A stretch of 64,000 nt of DNA from Ciona savignyi (Eukaryota > Chordata > Ascidiacea > Phlebobranchia > Cionidae): contig CH003379.1 in the NCBI GenBank assembly GCA_000149265.1, positions 227,087-291,086 on the forward strand, in the 5' to 3' direction. The notes below the pieces were generated by a model. That model searched no databases. It saw nothing but the letters and a program-made list of their open reading frames with translations, and had not been told where the DNA came from. The position numbers were made by a program, and so were the translations under genes. This document shows, piece by piece, positions 33,749 to 46,537 of the stretch (the stretch's first letter is position 1; the number at the start of each line of letters is the position of its first letter).

Positions 33749-34019
33749 ATCAAAGAAAATATATTTTATTACCGGTAATCTGTGCTAAACTCTGTTATAA
33801 ATACAGCTGTCAGAGAACTTTATAGTGTAGGCCTACGACCGACGAGATATACTTTTAAGTTTAAGGTACTCTTTACAACTAACAAATCTGATATAAACTG
33901 ACTTAATAACCAACTAGTCTTACAGGTGATAAGTGTTTAACTTCCACGAAAACGAATTACTATTAGCCGTATCATAACATCAACATCGTCATTGTGCAGT
34001 TTTAACCTTTGCCGTACGT

Positions 34020-34269
34020 TGTTGTTTTGCCTAACAGTATGCGCGCGCATCGCCATTGTGACGTAGTGACAAATTCGGTCTATAGGCACGAAATCTCAAC
34101 AACGTCAATGACGTAATACGGGAAATCCCCTAACATAAAATGAAATGCATATTTGCTCATAACTCTTTAACAAAAAATTATTGGAAGAAACTGATTTGAT
34201 TTTTAAAATCAGCGTATTTTTTTCCATTTATTAAGCTATTCTTAAAATCGACTTCAGTTCCCCTTTAAA
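34020..34269. repeat. Right terminal inverted repeat of the ISL2EU-type element
   Basis: Reverse complement matches 27240-27428 nearly base for base (about 190 bp). The match resumes at 29388-29440 after the nested insertion, through GACC.AATTT and a CGCGCGC..CTGTTAGGCAAAAC stretch. The inner part contains GACGTAATACGGGAAATCCC. Confidence 0.88.
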
Positions 34270-34597
34270 TATTTTCGATTTTTACCCAAGTCACCGACGT
34301 AGGATTTAGAAATCTTTTTACGTTTCGTCAGTTTTATTGCACAACTGCAATATTAGGAAAAAATCCGGAAAAATACAACATTTTTACATAAATACGTGTA
34401 GATAAATTCCAAATCTACTTAAAGCATATCGCTGACCGTCTTCAATTTTACAAATATCTTTTACAAAAATAGCGACTCGGGTTAAAGTGTTTTCTATTAC
34501 TAAACTGAAAGTACACAACTGATATATTAATGCCTGTACTATATGATAAAAATACTTCGTGTGGTTGGTGTTTGCGATAATATTAAATTAAGAAACG

Positions 34598-37500
34598 ATG
34601 ACTGACCATCGGCCTTCCTGTCTCGTTGTCTGCAGCAGCCACAAAGAAGGTAATTTTAATTCTGTTTTAATTAATATATCATTTCCTCTGTTTGAGCATC
34701 TTAAAATTTTTGGCCGAATAGCTTAGTTGGTTATTGCGTCATGCAGGATAGGATATTCATGTTTATCCTCGTGAATGGAAAAACCAAGGGCATTCACACA
34801 CAGACAATCGTCTAATCACCTCATGCACATCGTCGGGTTACCAGAGATATTACAGTTTGTTGTATATGATAAACACGTTCCTCTAATTTGGTAGAACCCA
34901 TTATTCCGCTTGGTTCAGGCAATGTCCGTAGAGTTCCTTGCCCAAGGACACAACCGAAAAGCTAGCGACTACTTTCGAACATGCAACCGTTTGATTGAAA
35001 AGCGACTCAACCGCCAGACTAACCGGCTGGACATTTTCAGCCAAAGATTACGAGTGAAAATGGTTGCAATCTAGTCAATTGTGTTCATTAGCAAGGCACT
35101 AAATCTTTCTTAACAGTCTTGTCATTTGCAGGGGTTTGTGCTCAGTCCTTTATCCATGCTTTTACCCTAACCAATTCTGCTTTTACTTTGGCTATTGCAA
35201 CGCCTCAGGTAATGAACTTTTACCAAGTAAAGCTTTTACTTGATTTTAATTAAATCAATTTAATAAAATTAACACTTCATATATACACTGTGGTGTAAAT
35301 ATATATATTTAGAATATGGTTTATTCTTTTGGATCATTTAGGCAACCCTCAGATTACCTTTTGCCCAATGTAGATTTACGGATATTGCAGTGAGTTGTAT
35401 ATGAATAAAATATTGTTGTTTTTAAATGAACTTATTTATCCTCTGGGTACAAACATTGTCAGCTAACCCAAGCAGACAACCGACTAGTTTTAATCCTGCA
35501 ACCCTTCGGCTTAAAGATGACTTAATTGAAAAAGTTATTATATTTATTGTAATTAATTGATTAATTGGTTGAAAAGTAATGTTCTCTTATGCTGTGTACA
35601 CAATTACCCAGGGCATTCCAATTGATTTCGTGAATGTTGACGACACTAATCGACGTTGGATTTCCGATTTCCGGGGTAAAAGTTACGCTTCACCGATGAA
35701 ACTTGAATCTGTTGACCCTTCACGCTTCGCCGCACTCTTGATTCCGAGTTCTCCCGGGGCTTTGTACGATCTCGCGTCACATGATACCATGATGCACATC
35801 GTGAGACATTTCATGGATGAACGAAGTGGGTCATATGATTGGATAGGTTATAGAGGATATGATATTAGTTTTAGTTCAGTCTATTTTTTGTTTTCACGAT
35901 GAAAACATAAAGCAGCACTATTTAATAAAAATTTGGATAACGGGAAAATATTAGGATATGATATTAATGTGTATAACCATAAATTGGAAAACGCAAAGGG
36001 TTTTCCACACAGGTAATCATCAGATCACCTCACACCCACCGTCGGATTACCTAAGCTATTGTAGTGTGTTGTATATGATTTACACGTTCCCTTAATTTAG
36101 TAGAACAAAATATTCTGCTTGGTTCAGGCAATGTCTGTTGAGTGCCTTGCCCAAGGACATTTCCTTTTGACCACTGTCAGGTTTCTATAGCTCTAGCAGT
36201 GTGAAAATGAATAAGATGCTTTAAATTTTTTTGGTTAAAGCAATTTATTTACTAGGTTCAGGCAACATCTGCAAAGTGTCTTGGCTAACCAACCAACTAG
36301 CTTTTGTAGTTTTGATTCTGTAACCTTCTGGCTGATAAGTTGGGTCAAAAAACAGTGTTATTTACCTTCTTATTAATGTAAAAATTAAGCGAAAACATAA
36401 ACTGATCTATAATTGATGACCCATGTTTTTTTAGAACCAGTTTGCACTGTTGGTTATGGAGCTGCTGCATTAACAGCTGGGAAACTGACTAATATAGGTT
36501 GGTGTTGTGAAGGATACAGCCTTACTGGGCCATCCGTGTATGAAATGGTCCAACTGAAGAACTTCTCTACCATCCCAATTGTGTTTGAGGATTATGCAAA
36601 GGATAATTTGGCATCCTACACAGGTTTGTATTGTCTGTATGGTGCTAATCTTCGTGTGGTAAAATCTTTATAAATAATAGGTTAGGATATTCATGCCTGT
36701 GAATGGGCAAAGGCAATGGGAGTTAACAGACAGGCAATCGTCAGATCACCTTTCACCTACCATTGATTATTGTAGTTATTGCAGTGATTAGGGCATTTCT
36801 TTAACATTGGTATCTATTAGCTCATTGAAATTGATTGCCTGAAGCGCAAAGGCATTGCCTCAGACATAGAGAACAGTCAAGACAGTTGTTTGTTTCATTA
36901 TAGTGCCATACAGTTGCGCTCTGGCTTTTAAGAATCAACCGCCCGACTGCAAGCCTGCATGTGTGGACCAAGAATATTAGAATGTTACCCATTCAGTTAT
37001 TACTAGCACCACTCATGCCAATGCATTGTTATTACTCACTACGGTGTAATAATTTTGTTTTAAACATTTATTTTTGCAATTATTTTTTATGTAATTTTTA
37101 TTAATTTTTTTTTAATTTTTTTATGTAGGTTTGGCAGGGTGCCTCTGAATACTACAGAATCGCTTGGAGCGCTTCGACAGCTTGGATCGCTTAGATTGCT
37201 ATGGAAAGTAATTCTAACCCTGTCCCAAACACTAATCTCAACCCCAGAACTACATTTAAACCCCAACCCTAACATTAATATCATCTTTAATTCGATCCAA
37301 GCCCTCCAAGTGGTCCTGTAGTATTCAAAAGGTACTGGGTTTGGCAGCCACATCTTACTATACCTAAGTAATTAATTAATTGGATTTTAGATGATTGTCG
37401 TTTTGGCGTTTTTTAAGTTTTCCAAATTTTTATCAAAGGTCATGCTTCCTGTTTTCATCATAGAAACAAAAAATAAACTAAACAATAACTACAAAACTAA

Positions 37501-37634
37501 TGATGCGTTTTATTACAGCGAGCACTCCGGACAGCGTACACGTGGTTATTGATCGAAATTTAATCACCGGCCAAAATTCTCAGTCAACTTTAACTGCCGT
37601 TCAAAACCTAATTCTTGCATGCAATGCTCGGTGA
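34598..37634 (+). CDS. GATD1: GATD1/PDDC1-like (DJ-1/PfpI superfamily) protein
   Basis: Five exons, 34598-34649, 35132-35208, 35612-35825, 36435-36623 and 37519-37634, give 215 residues with all phases matching. Vertebrate GATD1 (PDDC1) is about 220 residues and collinear. Recognised segments are [59 protein letters not shown] (nucleophile-elbow region, cysteine retained), [12 protein letters not shown] and [15 protein letters not shown]. The fold is a class I glutamine-amidotransferase-like flavodoxin domain. The enzymatic activity of the family is unsettled. SINE copies fill its introns. I saw no canonical AATAAA close to the stop. Confidence 0.9.
34742..35035 (-). repeat. SINE family A, full-length copy in GATD1 intron 1
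   Basis: GGATAGGATATTCATG to CAGACTAACCGGCTGGAC, all segments present. Confidence 0.82.
35952..36165 (-). repeat. SINE family A copy in GATD1 intron 3
   Basis: Tail and core; head truncated after TGCCTTGCCCAAGGACAT. Confidence 0.75.
37128..37352. repeat. Short MITE-like inverted-repeat element in the last GATD1 intron
   Basis: GCCTCTGAATACTACAG near 37141 and the inverted CTGTAGTATTCAAAAGGTAC near 37315 pair. Pairing extends inward (CGCTTGGAGCGCTT / CACTTGGAGGGCTT, GCTTGGATCG) and outward to GTTTGGCAG-like ends. About 70-bp arms flank a short loop with CCCTAACC-like sequence. Confidence 0.6.
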
Positions 37635-38461
37635 TATTATCAATTATTCTCTATTCGCTGGATGTCAGTTTTCATATTGATGATTTAAGTGAAAAATCAT
37701 CTTTTTAAAAAAATCCTACTAATGAGATGTTTTGGTGTTTTATTGTCCCTAATCACATTGTATAATTTTTTTATTGCGCCAAAGCCCAAAGTATTAAACC
37801 TATGGTTTAAAATTTTCTAGTTTGGAACTTTGATTTTATAGTTTGGAACTGTTGTTTAAATTTTGCTTCAACTTGTAGCAACGAGAGCTAATATTATGTA
37901 AAATAATTTTTCGTTACAATGCCATTTGCCCTATTTTATTATCACAATCGTGCAATTGTTACTTACACCTTACTACACGGATGTATTCTGTTTGTTGTTC
38001 CAGATTTGCCCCTTTTCATACAAAGTGTCAGGTGCGCTATTGCATATGTATGACTGTTTGAGATATTAATGTTCATGAATTAAAAAAAATGTATGGATTA
38101 TTCTAGGGAAGGGTATTCATTCAGTTGTTGGAAAAACACAATCGTTATCACACAGTGTAAGATTACCTTGCGTTCACCGTCAGGTTACCAGAGTAACTTT
38201 AGTTTGTTGCATTAGTTTCTACTCTTAGCCAATAAGGATAATTTAGTGATTGTCCGTGCGCTAGTGCCTAAATCACATATTTATGGGATCAAAATGAATA
38301 TACAATCCTAAGACTAGCACACAGTAAAAAGTTAACAAACCACGCTTTACTGATACAATTTTCATGAAAAAAACTCGCTAATATTACCACAATCTTTGGG
38401 GTCATTAGGCTCCCAACCGTATATTGTTGCTTTTGCAAAAAGTAACAAATTAATATTGTCC

Positions 38462-38672
38462 AGCATGCTAGTCTGGCAGTTAAGTGCGTCGCATTTCAAT
38501 CAAAAGGTTGCAAATACGAAACTGGTCGCTAGCTAGTCGGTTGTGTCCTTAGGCAAGGCACTTTATTGACATTTCCTGAACCCGTAACCCAACGGTGATC
38601 TGACGATATCCCTTGTGTTAACCCCCTTGGTTTTCCCATTTACGGGAAGAAACATGGATATCCTATCCTATG
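38462..38672 (+). repeat. SINE family A copy downstream of GATD1
   Basis: Head, shortened core and tail ending GGATATCCTATCC. Confidence 0.78.
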
Positions 38673-38873
38673 AACAAATCTAATATGACCACAATCTTGT
38701 TTTCAAGTCTCATTTTTATTTCCATTTTTAATTCACAAATCTCATTTTTATTTCCATATTTTTAATTCACACATTAAGATCCTTAAGTTCCCAAACTGGA
38801 ACAAACAACAAATCCTTCCAAAAAATGAAAACTAAATTTTCTCTAGTGGATAAAAGTTATGGGGGTAGGGGGT

Positions 38874-41800
38874 TCAGCCCCTTAGCTCACAGCTGATTCC
38901 CCCGAAATTGGCAGCGCAGAGACACTTGCACACTTTCCCATCATTAACCACGATCAGTTGGCCGTAGTTGAAACAACTGCTCGGACATTTCGCATAATCG
39001 TACCTCGAGAGATAGAACCGGATGGCTCTGTTCATGTTAAGCTTCTTCGAAACATCATTGAAGACAGCGGATAAAGGAGAGAGCTACGGGGGAAGTAAAT
39101 AGTTTAGTTTTCATTTTTGCCGAGGTATGAAATACAAATCCCGTTACTATGCCACCTGTCAGGTAAAGTAGCATAGAGGGTTAGTAAAACACCTATAGTT
39201 AAAGTGGTGTAGTTACAAGATTGGTATAGTAACAAGGGTTTGTAAAACACCTACAGTAATCTAAAAGTGGTATAGTTACAAGATTGGAATAGTAAAAGCA
39301 AATCACAGCACAGGAAAAATGTGTTAACCCCCTTGATTTTCCCATTCACGGGGATAAGCATGAATATCCTATCCTATCCATGGGCAACATATGGCCCATG
39401 AAATAATTTGACCAGACTGTATCTAACCATACCATAACCTATAATTTAGATATTGAATACTATGCATGTAATAATCCGGCCCACCAAGAACTTTATTTTC
39501 CCACATCTGGCCCGCCGACTAGAGAAGTTGCTCGCCCCTGAACTAGTAGATGACCAGTTATACTTAGAGTGAAAAAACGTATACAACTAACTTTAATGGC
39601 TCTGGTAACCTAAACAGTGGGTAGGAGGTAGTCCAATGATTGCTGTATAATAAACATACGTGTGTGTGATCTGGTAAGTGAATATTGCTGTTATTTTATT
39701 CTTACCGTATATCGAACAACGGCAGGGTTTTGTTTCAATGAATTGACCCACGCTTCAAAGTTCTTTTTCGATTTCGAATTGAAGCTCAACGAGGCAGCTG
39801 TGCCAGAAGTTCCCCCTCGCACATTTGACACGACCTCAGTTGCCGCATTTGTGAAGCTTCCTGTGAGGGTTTGGTTGGGGATGCACAATATAGAATTTCG
39901 GAACTTTGAGATTCGAATCTCTAAGGATTTAAATCTTTACAAGCAATTGATAAGAATAGTTAGGATTAGAAATTCTAAATGTAAAGCCTTTTTGTAAGGG
40001 TTAGGTATTGTTTGAATTTGAACTTAAAGAGATACTTTTGGAAGTTTCTTTTCCCAGTTTTTCATCAAAGTCAGTTTAGTTTATTATTTCTATGATAAAA
40101 ACACAAAGCAGGACCTTTAAAAAAATATGGGAACGGGAAAAAACGGCAAAATGACAGTTGTTAAAACACACATAACATCCAATAGGTATTAACTTTCTGT
40201 ATAGTCGGTGCCAAATCTGACATATAAATAAATAAAACTGAAAAAAATAAAGTTTATTTCAAAATCATAAACCCGTTCCCACCTGCGTGTTTGCGCGATA
40301 AAGAGTTGGAGGAGCATCTACTGCTTCCACCTCCTAACCCTATGCCCAGGAATGCTATGGAAGCTTCGATACTGAGGCAACTCTGCTGTTGGGATTCCGT
40401 GAGTCCTATATGCAAATTAGTTAATTATGCAAATTAGTTATTGAAAGATTTAAAGTAGTTAATTATGCAAATTAGTTAATTGAAAGATTCAAAGTAGTTA
40501 ATTATGCAAATTAGTTAATTGAAAGACTCAAAGTAGTTAATTATGCAAATTAGGTTATTGAAAGACTCAAAGTAGTTAATTATGCAAATTAGTTATTGAA
40601 AGATTCAAAGTAGTTAATTATGCAAATTAGTTATTGAAAGATTCAAAGTAGTTAATTATGCAAATTAGTTAATTGAAAGATTCAAAGTAGTTAATTATGC
40701 AAATTATTTAATTGAAATATTAAAATTAGTTGACTAAAAACAGGAAATTCTTTAATATTGAAGTGCTTTACAGTAGGGAGTATTAATTTTGAATAAGTTC
40801 TTTATTAATATGGTAGTTCAGGCAAATTTACATATATCCTGCTCTACAGTCGAGCGCAGACTTCCTATGCAAATCCCAGTTCAGATAACCATGGTTCGAT
40901 TATACAGATGAAAAGCAGCAAGCAAATCATTACCTGATTGCCGAAGAGCCGATTTAGAGTAGCGATAAATATATTCATATCGACCCCCCAAAGAACCACT
41001 GCTATAGTAGTGAGTGCCGAAATTCCTGATGACGGCTTCATATTTGCCGTAATCGTATGCTTTCGGCAGATCCCTCAATAGAAGTTGGAATTGGTGCGAA
41101 AAAATAAAATTTCGCGGCTGATTCCTACAGTTAAATATTATTTTTAATGTTATTTTAATAGAATATTCATTATTAGCATGGAAGAATTAATGGGGTTTAT
41201 ATCATAATCGTCAGATTGCTGTAGTAATATTAAGATCTATCTGTGATTCCGACTATATTAGCCCGAGAGACCTATCTCGTCTTTCCATCTCAACACACTT
41301 ATAGTAAAGCATGTAATAATTGTTGTGTGTTAAACACTACAATTACCTATTTCCCACCATCACATTGTAAAAGCTTCAAAAGTGTTTTATTTATGATTGA
41401 TATATCCTTCTGTTTTAGTACAACCCTTTAATCCACTGGTCTCAGGCAATGGCTATTAAAGGCCTTTCCTAGGAACACCACTGCTTAGTTAGCATTTGGT
41501 TTCGATTAAAAATCATTGGAGTAGCCTACCTGCTGAGTTTTAATGTTCTTTCCATTTAAACTAACCTAACAGACGTGGGACAGAATAAAGCAACAAATAT
41601 AACTTACATGATGAAATGGCCAAGCTCAATATCACTGTAGACTCTAAATATTTTTGTGTCAGCGTCTGTAGCCCATTGCACAATTTTTGTCAGTTTGCTG
41701 TTGCTTGACCCAGCTGTTTTGAGGCTCAGACTGAAAACACTGTCTGTGAAACATAAGCGAAATTTTAGTCGAATCTTCCAACAATATAGCTGCCATTCGT

Positions 41801-44800
41801 TTTTGAAAGATTCAAGATTTTATGCGGTCAGCAGGATATTGTTTCAATAGTAACAATCACAATTTCAAATAAAGAAAAACACAAATAGTGTCAAAATAAT
41901 ATATTACAGAAAAAGTAATATATTTTATGCTGGCAACAGTAAACTGAGTTGGTGCATTGCCTTTCAGCAGAAGGGTTGCAGGCTCAATACTAGAAGCTAG
42001 CGAGTCAGCTATGTCTTTGGTCAAGACACTTAGTCTATATTGCCTGAATACAGTGGATTATCACAATTACCACAATTAAAGAAACGTCTTATAGTCATAC
42101 ACAAAACACTGCAATAGCCTTTTCAACTGGAGCCTGTAAAAGGGACATTAAATATCGTGGATAAATCTTTTAATATTATCTTTCACCAGTCAGGCAGTCA
42201 AGACACAAAGAACATCGATCCATCCAGACCCACCTAGATATGATGCACCAACGTTATGTGACTTTTTAAAGCTGCTTCTCTTATCTTGGAAAAAGGACTT
42301 TGCACTTTGATAGCTTTTCACGTGGAATGATGTCGATGCGCTTACCTAAGGATTAAAGAAAAATAGATAAATAAACCGTTTTGGGGAATTCCCCTAGAGT
42401 TGCAACCAAATAAGTGAGTAGTTTAATGGATACTCAAAAGAAAAAAAATTAACTTTTTTTTTAATTTTTAGTTGAGTCTAAACTTTAGATTAGTTAATAT
42501 GGTTTAAATATGTAATTCGTGGACACATTATTAAGGGAAATTTTAAACAAACTGGATAAGATTGTTATTTTTAACATATTTGGCAAAGTTTACCCATAAT
42601 GCAAAATTGGATTAGATAATTTACTTTCATAAAAAAGTCGCTTTGCCGTTTTTTCTTCTAATTTGTTATCAAAAATTCGTGTTTTCAACGCGTAAATAAA
42701 ATAATTAATATACTTTAATAAACCATCCTTATTTATTAAATGTTTAAATAAAGGTCCACTTAGAAAACTTAGTTCACGCATAAAAACCTTTATATATATA
42801 TAACCCACCTGGAAGTTGTAGGACTGAATATTGAAGGGTTTACGGAACAATGTATTATGGTCCCCACTTCTTACAGTGTAACATCTCCCGTTAAACCGGT
42901 TATTGTCGAGAAAACCGCCTCTTTCTTTCTCTTTGATAATGTCGTAACTACATTAATGGTGTTCGTTAAACAAAGAAGATAAAATAAAGAAATCATGATC
43001 AGAAGCTGATCAGGCTGATGACTTGCTTACAACTGGTCTTGATTCTTAAGCCTTTCTGTTAGAAAAACGACACAATAACCAACTATTCGACAAGGCAGAT
43101 CTCATTTTTAGATGGCACGTTTTAGAGATTTAAATTTTTAGTTAAAATCCATAAAAAAGTTTTCAGTTAAAATCCAAGAACAAACGGTTGCTAAAAATAC
43201 GTTTTTTACCGAGTCAAGTTTCGAACCCATTATGGGCTCGTTACTAGGACCGTTTTTGTACGTAAGTCGGTATCTATATTCGGTTAACTATTTGGCCACA
43301 CGAACATACGCACAAAACATACGTTACGATTAAATAATGTAAACTTTTATTTTATTTCTATGTTGTTGAATATCTGCATTTTTAGACGCTCGCCGATATT
43401 TCGTTATTTCTTTAATTATTTGGTTGTCTAATTCTCTGTAATTTTTCGTTTTACATTTTTTGTAATACCATTGCGTTGCGGCGGTTAAAGCTGTAGACCG
43501 AGCTATAGTGAAATAAATCGAGCTATAGTGAAATAAGAATACACTACAATAACAAGACTTCAATGTAATCAATATTACTCAACCTACCCATGACCAGCAA
43601 TGTCAGCATTAGGAATGTTTAGGTAAGTGCGTGACCCGCAAGGAGACCATGTCTTATTGCAGTATCTTTCATCGGAAAAATCCCCACAATCGTTGTCTTT
43701 ATTGCAGGTCAAATGTTTGGAAACACATGACATACCTAGCGAGATAAGAATATGTAGGATATTCATGTTTATCCCCGTGAACGGTAATATCGAGGTGGCT
43801 AACATATGGGCAAGCGCCAGATCACCTCTCGCCCACCGTCGGGTTACCGAAGCTATTGCAGTGTGTTGTGTATGATAGACATGTTCCTTCAAATTGCGGT
43901 AGATCGCATTAATCCGCTGGATTCAGGTAATGTTCATAAGGTGCCTTGCCCAAAGACACAATCGATTAGTTAGCGACCAGTTTTGAACCTGGATTCATTC
44001 GATTAGAAGGCGTCACACTAAACCACCGGACTATAACATATTTTCGCTCCTTTATACATAATTAGAAAAATAGCACAATTGTTATAACTAAATGAGGCAA
44101 GACAAAACGACCGAACTATTCTACATTAAAGACTAACCGTCAGCACAAGTAAATTGATTAGCAGGGCAACTTGGAGGTGGGCAATGTACTTGACTTGGGC
44201 AAGAGTTGTATCTTAACTGAACATCCGACCCCACACATGGTATCCCATTAAATTCAGCTGGCCTTGTTACAATTCTAGTCCGACTCTGAAAACAAACCGT
44301 GTTATGAATTAACGTTATTTTGGTAAAAAAACAGCTAAAACCAAAAACACTCTAAAATAACTAATTTGAAGTTTTCGTTAGGTTATATTTTTGCTCTAGT
44401 TCTAAATAGGTTAGAACATTGCAGTTTATCCCAGTGGTAGGGAAAACCAAGAGGGTTAACACACGGGCAATCGTCAGATCACCTCGCGCTCACCGTCGGG
44501 TTACCGAAGCTATAGCAGTGTGTTGTATATGATAGACATGTTCCTTAAATTTAGTAGAACCCATTAATCCGCTGGGTTCAGGCAATGTCCGTTAAGACTC
44601 TTAACTTAAGAGTCTTGCCTAAGAACACAACCGACTAGTTAGCGACCAGTTTCGAACGTTCAATCCTTTAGCTGAAATGCACCGCACTAAACCACCGGAC
44701 TATTCAGTCGGACAAATAGTAGCAAATGAAGCAAATCACAGCACATCAATGGGAAAAGACGACGAAACTAACATAACTTAAATACCTCATTTAAAAAGGA

Positions 44801-45570
44801 CCTTAGATTTTCTATAAAATTGGACTGAATAACAACATCTTACCCTTCCACCTGAAATACAGGAGGTGCAATTTGCCCATGGTCCCCAATTCCCCCATAT
44901 GCAATTGATGGGGCATTTTTGATAGTTGCAGCCTTTTCTCTGTACCAGAGCAGGGCAGCCTCTTCCGCCGTGAGCCGCCCGAACTCTAATTTGCCTCGGC
45001 CTCTGAGTTATGCCATAGCCACATGGCTTAGAACATTTTCTCCAACTTCTCCAAGCAGTAACCTAAGTTGCGTTAGGATAGGATAGGATATTCATGTTTA
45101 TCCCCGTAAGTGGGAAAACCAAGGGGGTTACCGGATCTATTGCAGTGAGTTGTTTATGAATCACACGTTCCCTTAGTTTAGTAGAATCTATTTATCCGCT
45201 GAGTTCAAGCAATGTCCGTTAAGTGCCTTGCCCCAAAACACGGTCGAGTAGCTATCGTATCCGCAAACCTTCGGGTGAAAGGCTAGGCACTAACCCACTA
45301 GACTCATCTGTCGCACGTGGAACTCAATTCAATCGTACGTAGTTCACCGCAATATAAAGAATACACAGTATTTTTTCGTTGAATTGCAGCAAATATGCTT
45401 GTTTTAAAATTTAAAGCTGCGACACACCACACTACCATCTCAATCAACTGATATACCTGACAGTTAACTCGCCTTCTTCTTCTAATGCTACGGCGGCGGC
45501 TCCACCACCAACCGTCTACCATCAGCGATATACAAACCAACACAATTATGCAATATATCAGGACACGCAT
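38874..45570 (-). CDS. Terminal-complement-like MACPF protein (TSP1-TSP1-LDLRA-MACPF-EGF)
   Basis: Eleven exons: 45570-45457, 45062-44844, 44285-44138, 43735-43588, 42947-42809, 42345-42234, 41743-41608, 41124-40934, 40405-40283, 39860-39706 and 39083-38874. Total 1695 nt, 564 residues, all phases consistent. A signal peptide (MRVLIYCIIVLVCISLMVDG) is followed by a basic linker and two thrombospondin-1 repeats (residues ~39-145; WRSWRKCSKPCG, WGNWGPWANC). Next is an LDL-receptor A module (~149-186; DNDCGDFSDERYC). The MACPF domain spans ~210-495, with the signature FGTHYYSSGSLGGRYEY and the glycine turn GIGLGGGSS. A C-terminal EGF-like module (CKCLCAANFGGISC) closes it. This is the C6-C9 core without the C-terminal CCP/FIM modules of C6/C7. 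Ciona has several C6-like genes and this is presumably one of them; which is not known. A secreted pore-forming immune role is inferred. Confidence 0.9.
40409..40712. repeat. 38-40 bp tandem array with nine octamer (ATGCAAAT) motifs
   Basis: The unit runs AGTTAATTATGCAAATTAGT then TAATTGAAAGATTCAA. It occurs in eight full copies plus an edge copy, each containing ATGCAAAT, the POU/Oct consensus. It lies in the MACPF intron 41124-40934 to 40405-40283, and its edge touches the 3' splice site of the exon at 40405. Confidence 0.9.
43205..43312 (-). repeat. SINE family B copy in a MACPF-gene intron
   Basis: GTTTCGAACCCATTATGGGC and GTTAACTATTTGGCCACACG. Confidence 0.78.
43753..44030 (-). repeat. 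SINE family A, full-length copy in a MACPF-gene intron
   Basis: GATATTCATGTTTATCCCCG through the tRNA-like head CTAAACCACCGGACTA. Confidence 0.82.
44410..44710 (-). repeat. SINE family A, full-length copy in a MACPF-gene intron
   Basis: Same boundaries as the 43753 copy; contains a short CTTAACTTAAGAGTCTT duplication. Confidence 0.8.
45073..45305 (-). repeat. SINE family A copy with core deletion
   Basis: The GGATAGGATAGGATATTC repeat end is intact; part of the core after GGGGGTTA is lost. Confidence 0.78.
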
Positions 45571-46504
45571 GGTTCCCGTTTACCTTTGTATAAATAAGTT
45601 TTAAGTAAGCGCCAACTGAACTGAGAAGTTTCCCATCCCAAATTGCATGGGCGTTAGTGCGTAACAGCTCTAGAAACCGAATTGCCTTGGTAAAGCGTTA
45701 AAGGTCGCGACGTTATCTAACAATTACCGGTGTGTTAATAACCTTTACGTTTTGGTCAAATTACTAGGACCGATACACATACAGATTTTATGCAAAAACG
45801 GTCATAGTCACAAGCTTGAAACGTATCCAAAAAACAACTAGTATTCTAATTAACGAAAATTAAACAATAATTTCCTATTAGTATAACCTAATCGAAAGGT
45901 TTTTAACATTTTGTAAGCAATGCAAAAATTATTTTGACAAGCACGCCATTTATACACCTGCGACACCGTTTAATTCGTAATCAAAATAAACGCGATACAA
46001 TCCTTGATATCATTCTTGTTTAACAAACGACAAAACAAGGACTGTAAGGTATGAGAAATTCCATAGCTATTTATAGTCACATGAAACACATTGTTAGCCA
46101 CTTTGCTGTGGAAATGGGAAGACTGCTTAAAAGTTTTCTGTATTCCAAAAAAGACGGAGACTTATCTTATATTTAAATGAGCTTCAATTAACTTTTGATA
46201 AGGCAGTCGTATTAACAATTAAGGAGAGAACAGGATATGATGTTTATATCTATTCACGTTAATGGGAAACTCAACAGGGTTACCACACGGGCAACCTACC
46301 TACTTCCCCTCGAAAACGGTCGCGTTACCGGAGCTATTGCAGTGTGTATGATTAAAGTTGTAAAACCAATAATCTACTCTATCTAAAAGTCGTGCTAAAG
46401 AACGCAACTTACAACTAGCAATCGCCCTCCTAAAAAAACAAATATCTAATAGCAAAATGTCACTCTAATACACGTATAGTTAATTATATTACACTATAAC
46501 CGGG

Positions 46505-46506
46505 TG

Positions 46507-46537
<31 letters not shown>

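Larger units (their letters stand above)
27240..34269. mobile_element. ISL2EU-type DNA transposon, apparently autonomous
   Basis: Inverted terminal repeats of about 190 bp or more begin TTTAAAGGGGAACTGAAGTC at 27240 and match in reverse at 34269. TA dinucleotides flank both ends, fitting a 2-bp target duplication. The element carries a four-exon THAP-DDE transposase (+, 29523-31270) and a SWIM-YqaJ-PHD protein (-, 33748-31646), converging on a hairpin at 31321-31429. A transposase plus a YqaJ-type nuclease is the defining pair of the ISL2EU (IS4EU) superfamily. The left repeat is split by the nested element 27429-29383 and resumes at 29388. Both genes look intact, which suggests a young element. 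It lies between the SLC45 5' end and GATD1. Confidence 0.85.

Noticed and set aside
37240..37280. Telomere-like CCCTAACC stretch
   Set aside because: Only one or two degenerate units inside a foldback element; no array.
43584..43892. 102-codon minus-strand frame as a single exon
   Set aside because: Its 5' part is SINE sequence; only 43735-43588 is the true MACPF-gene exon.
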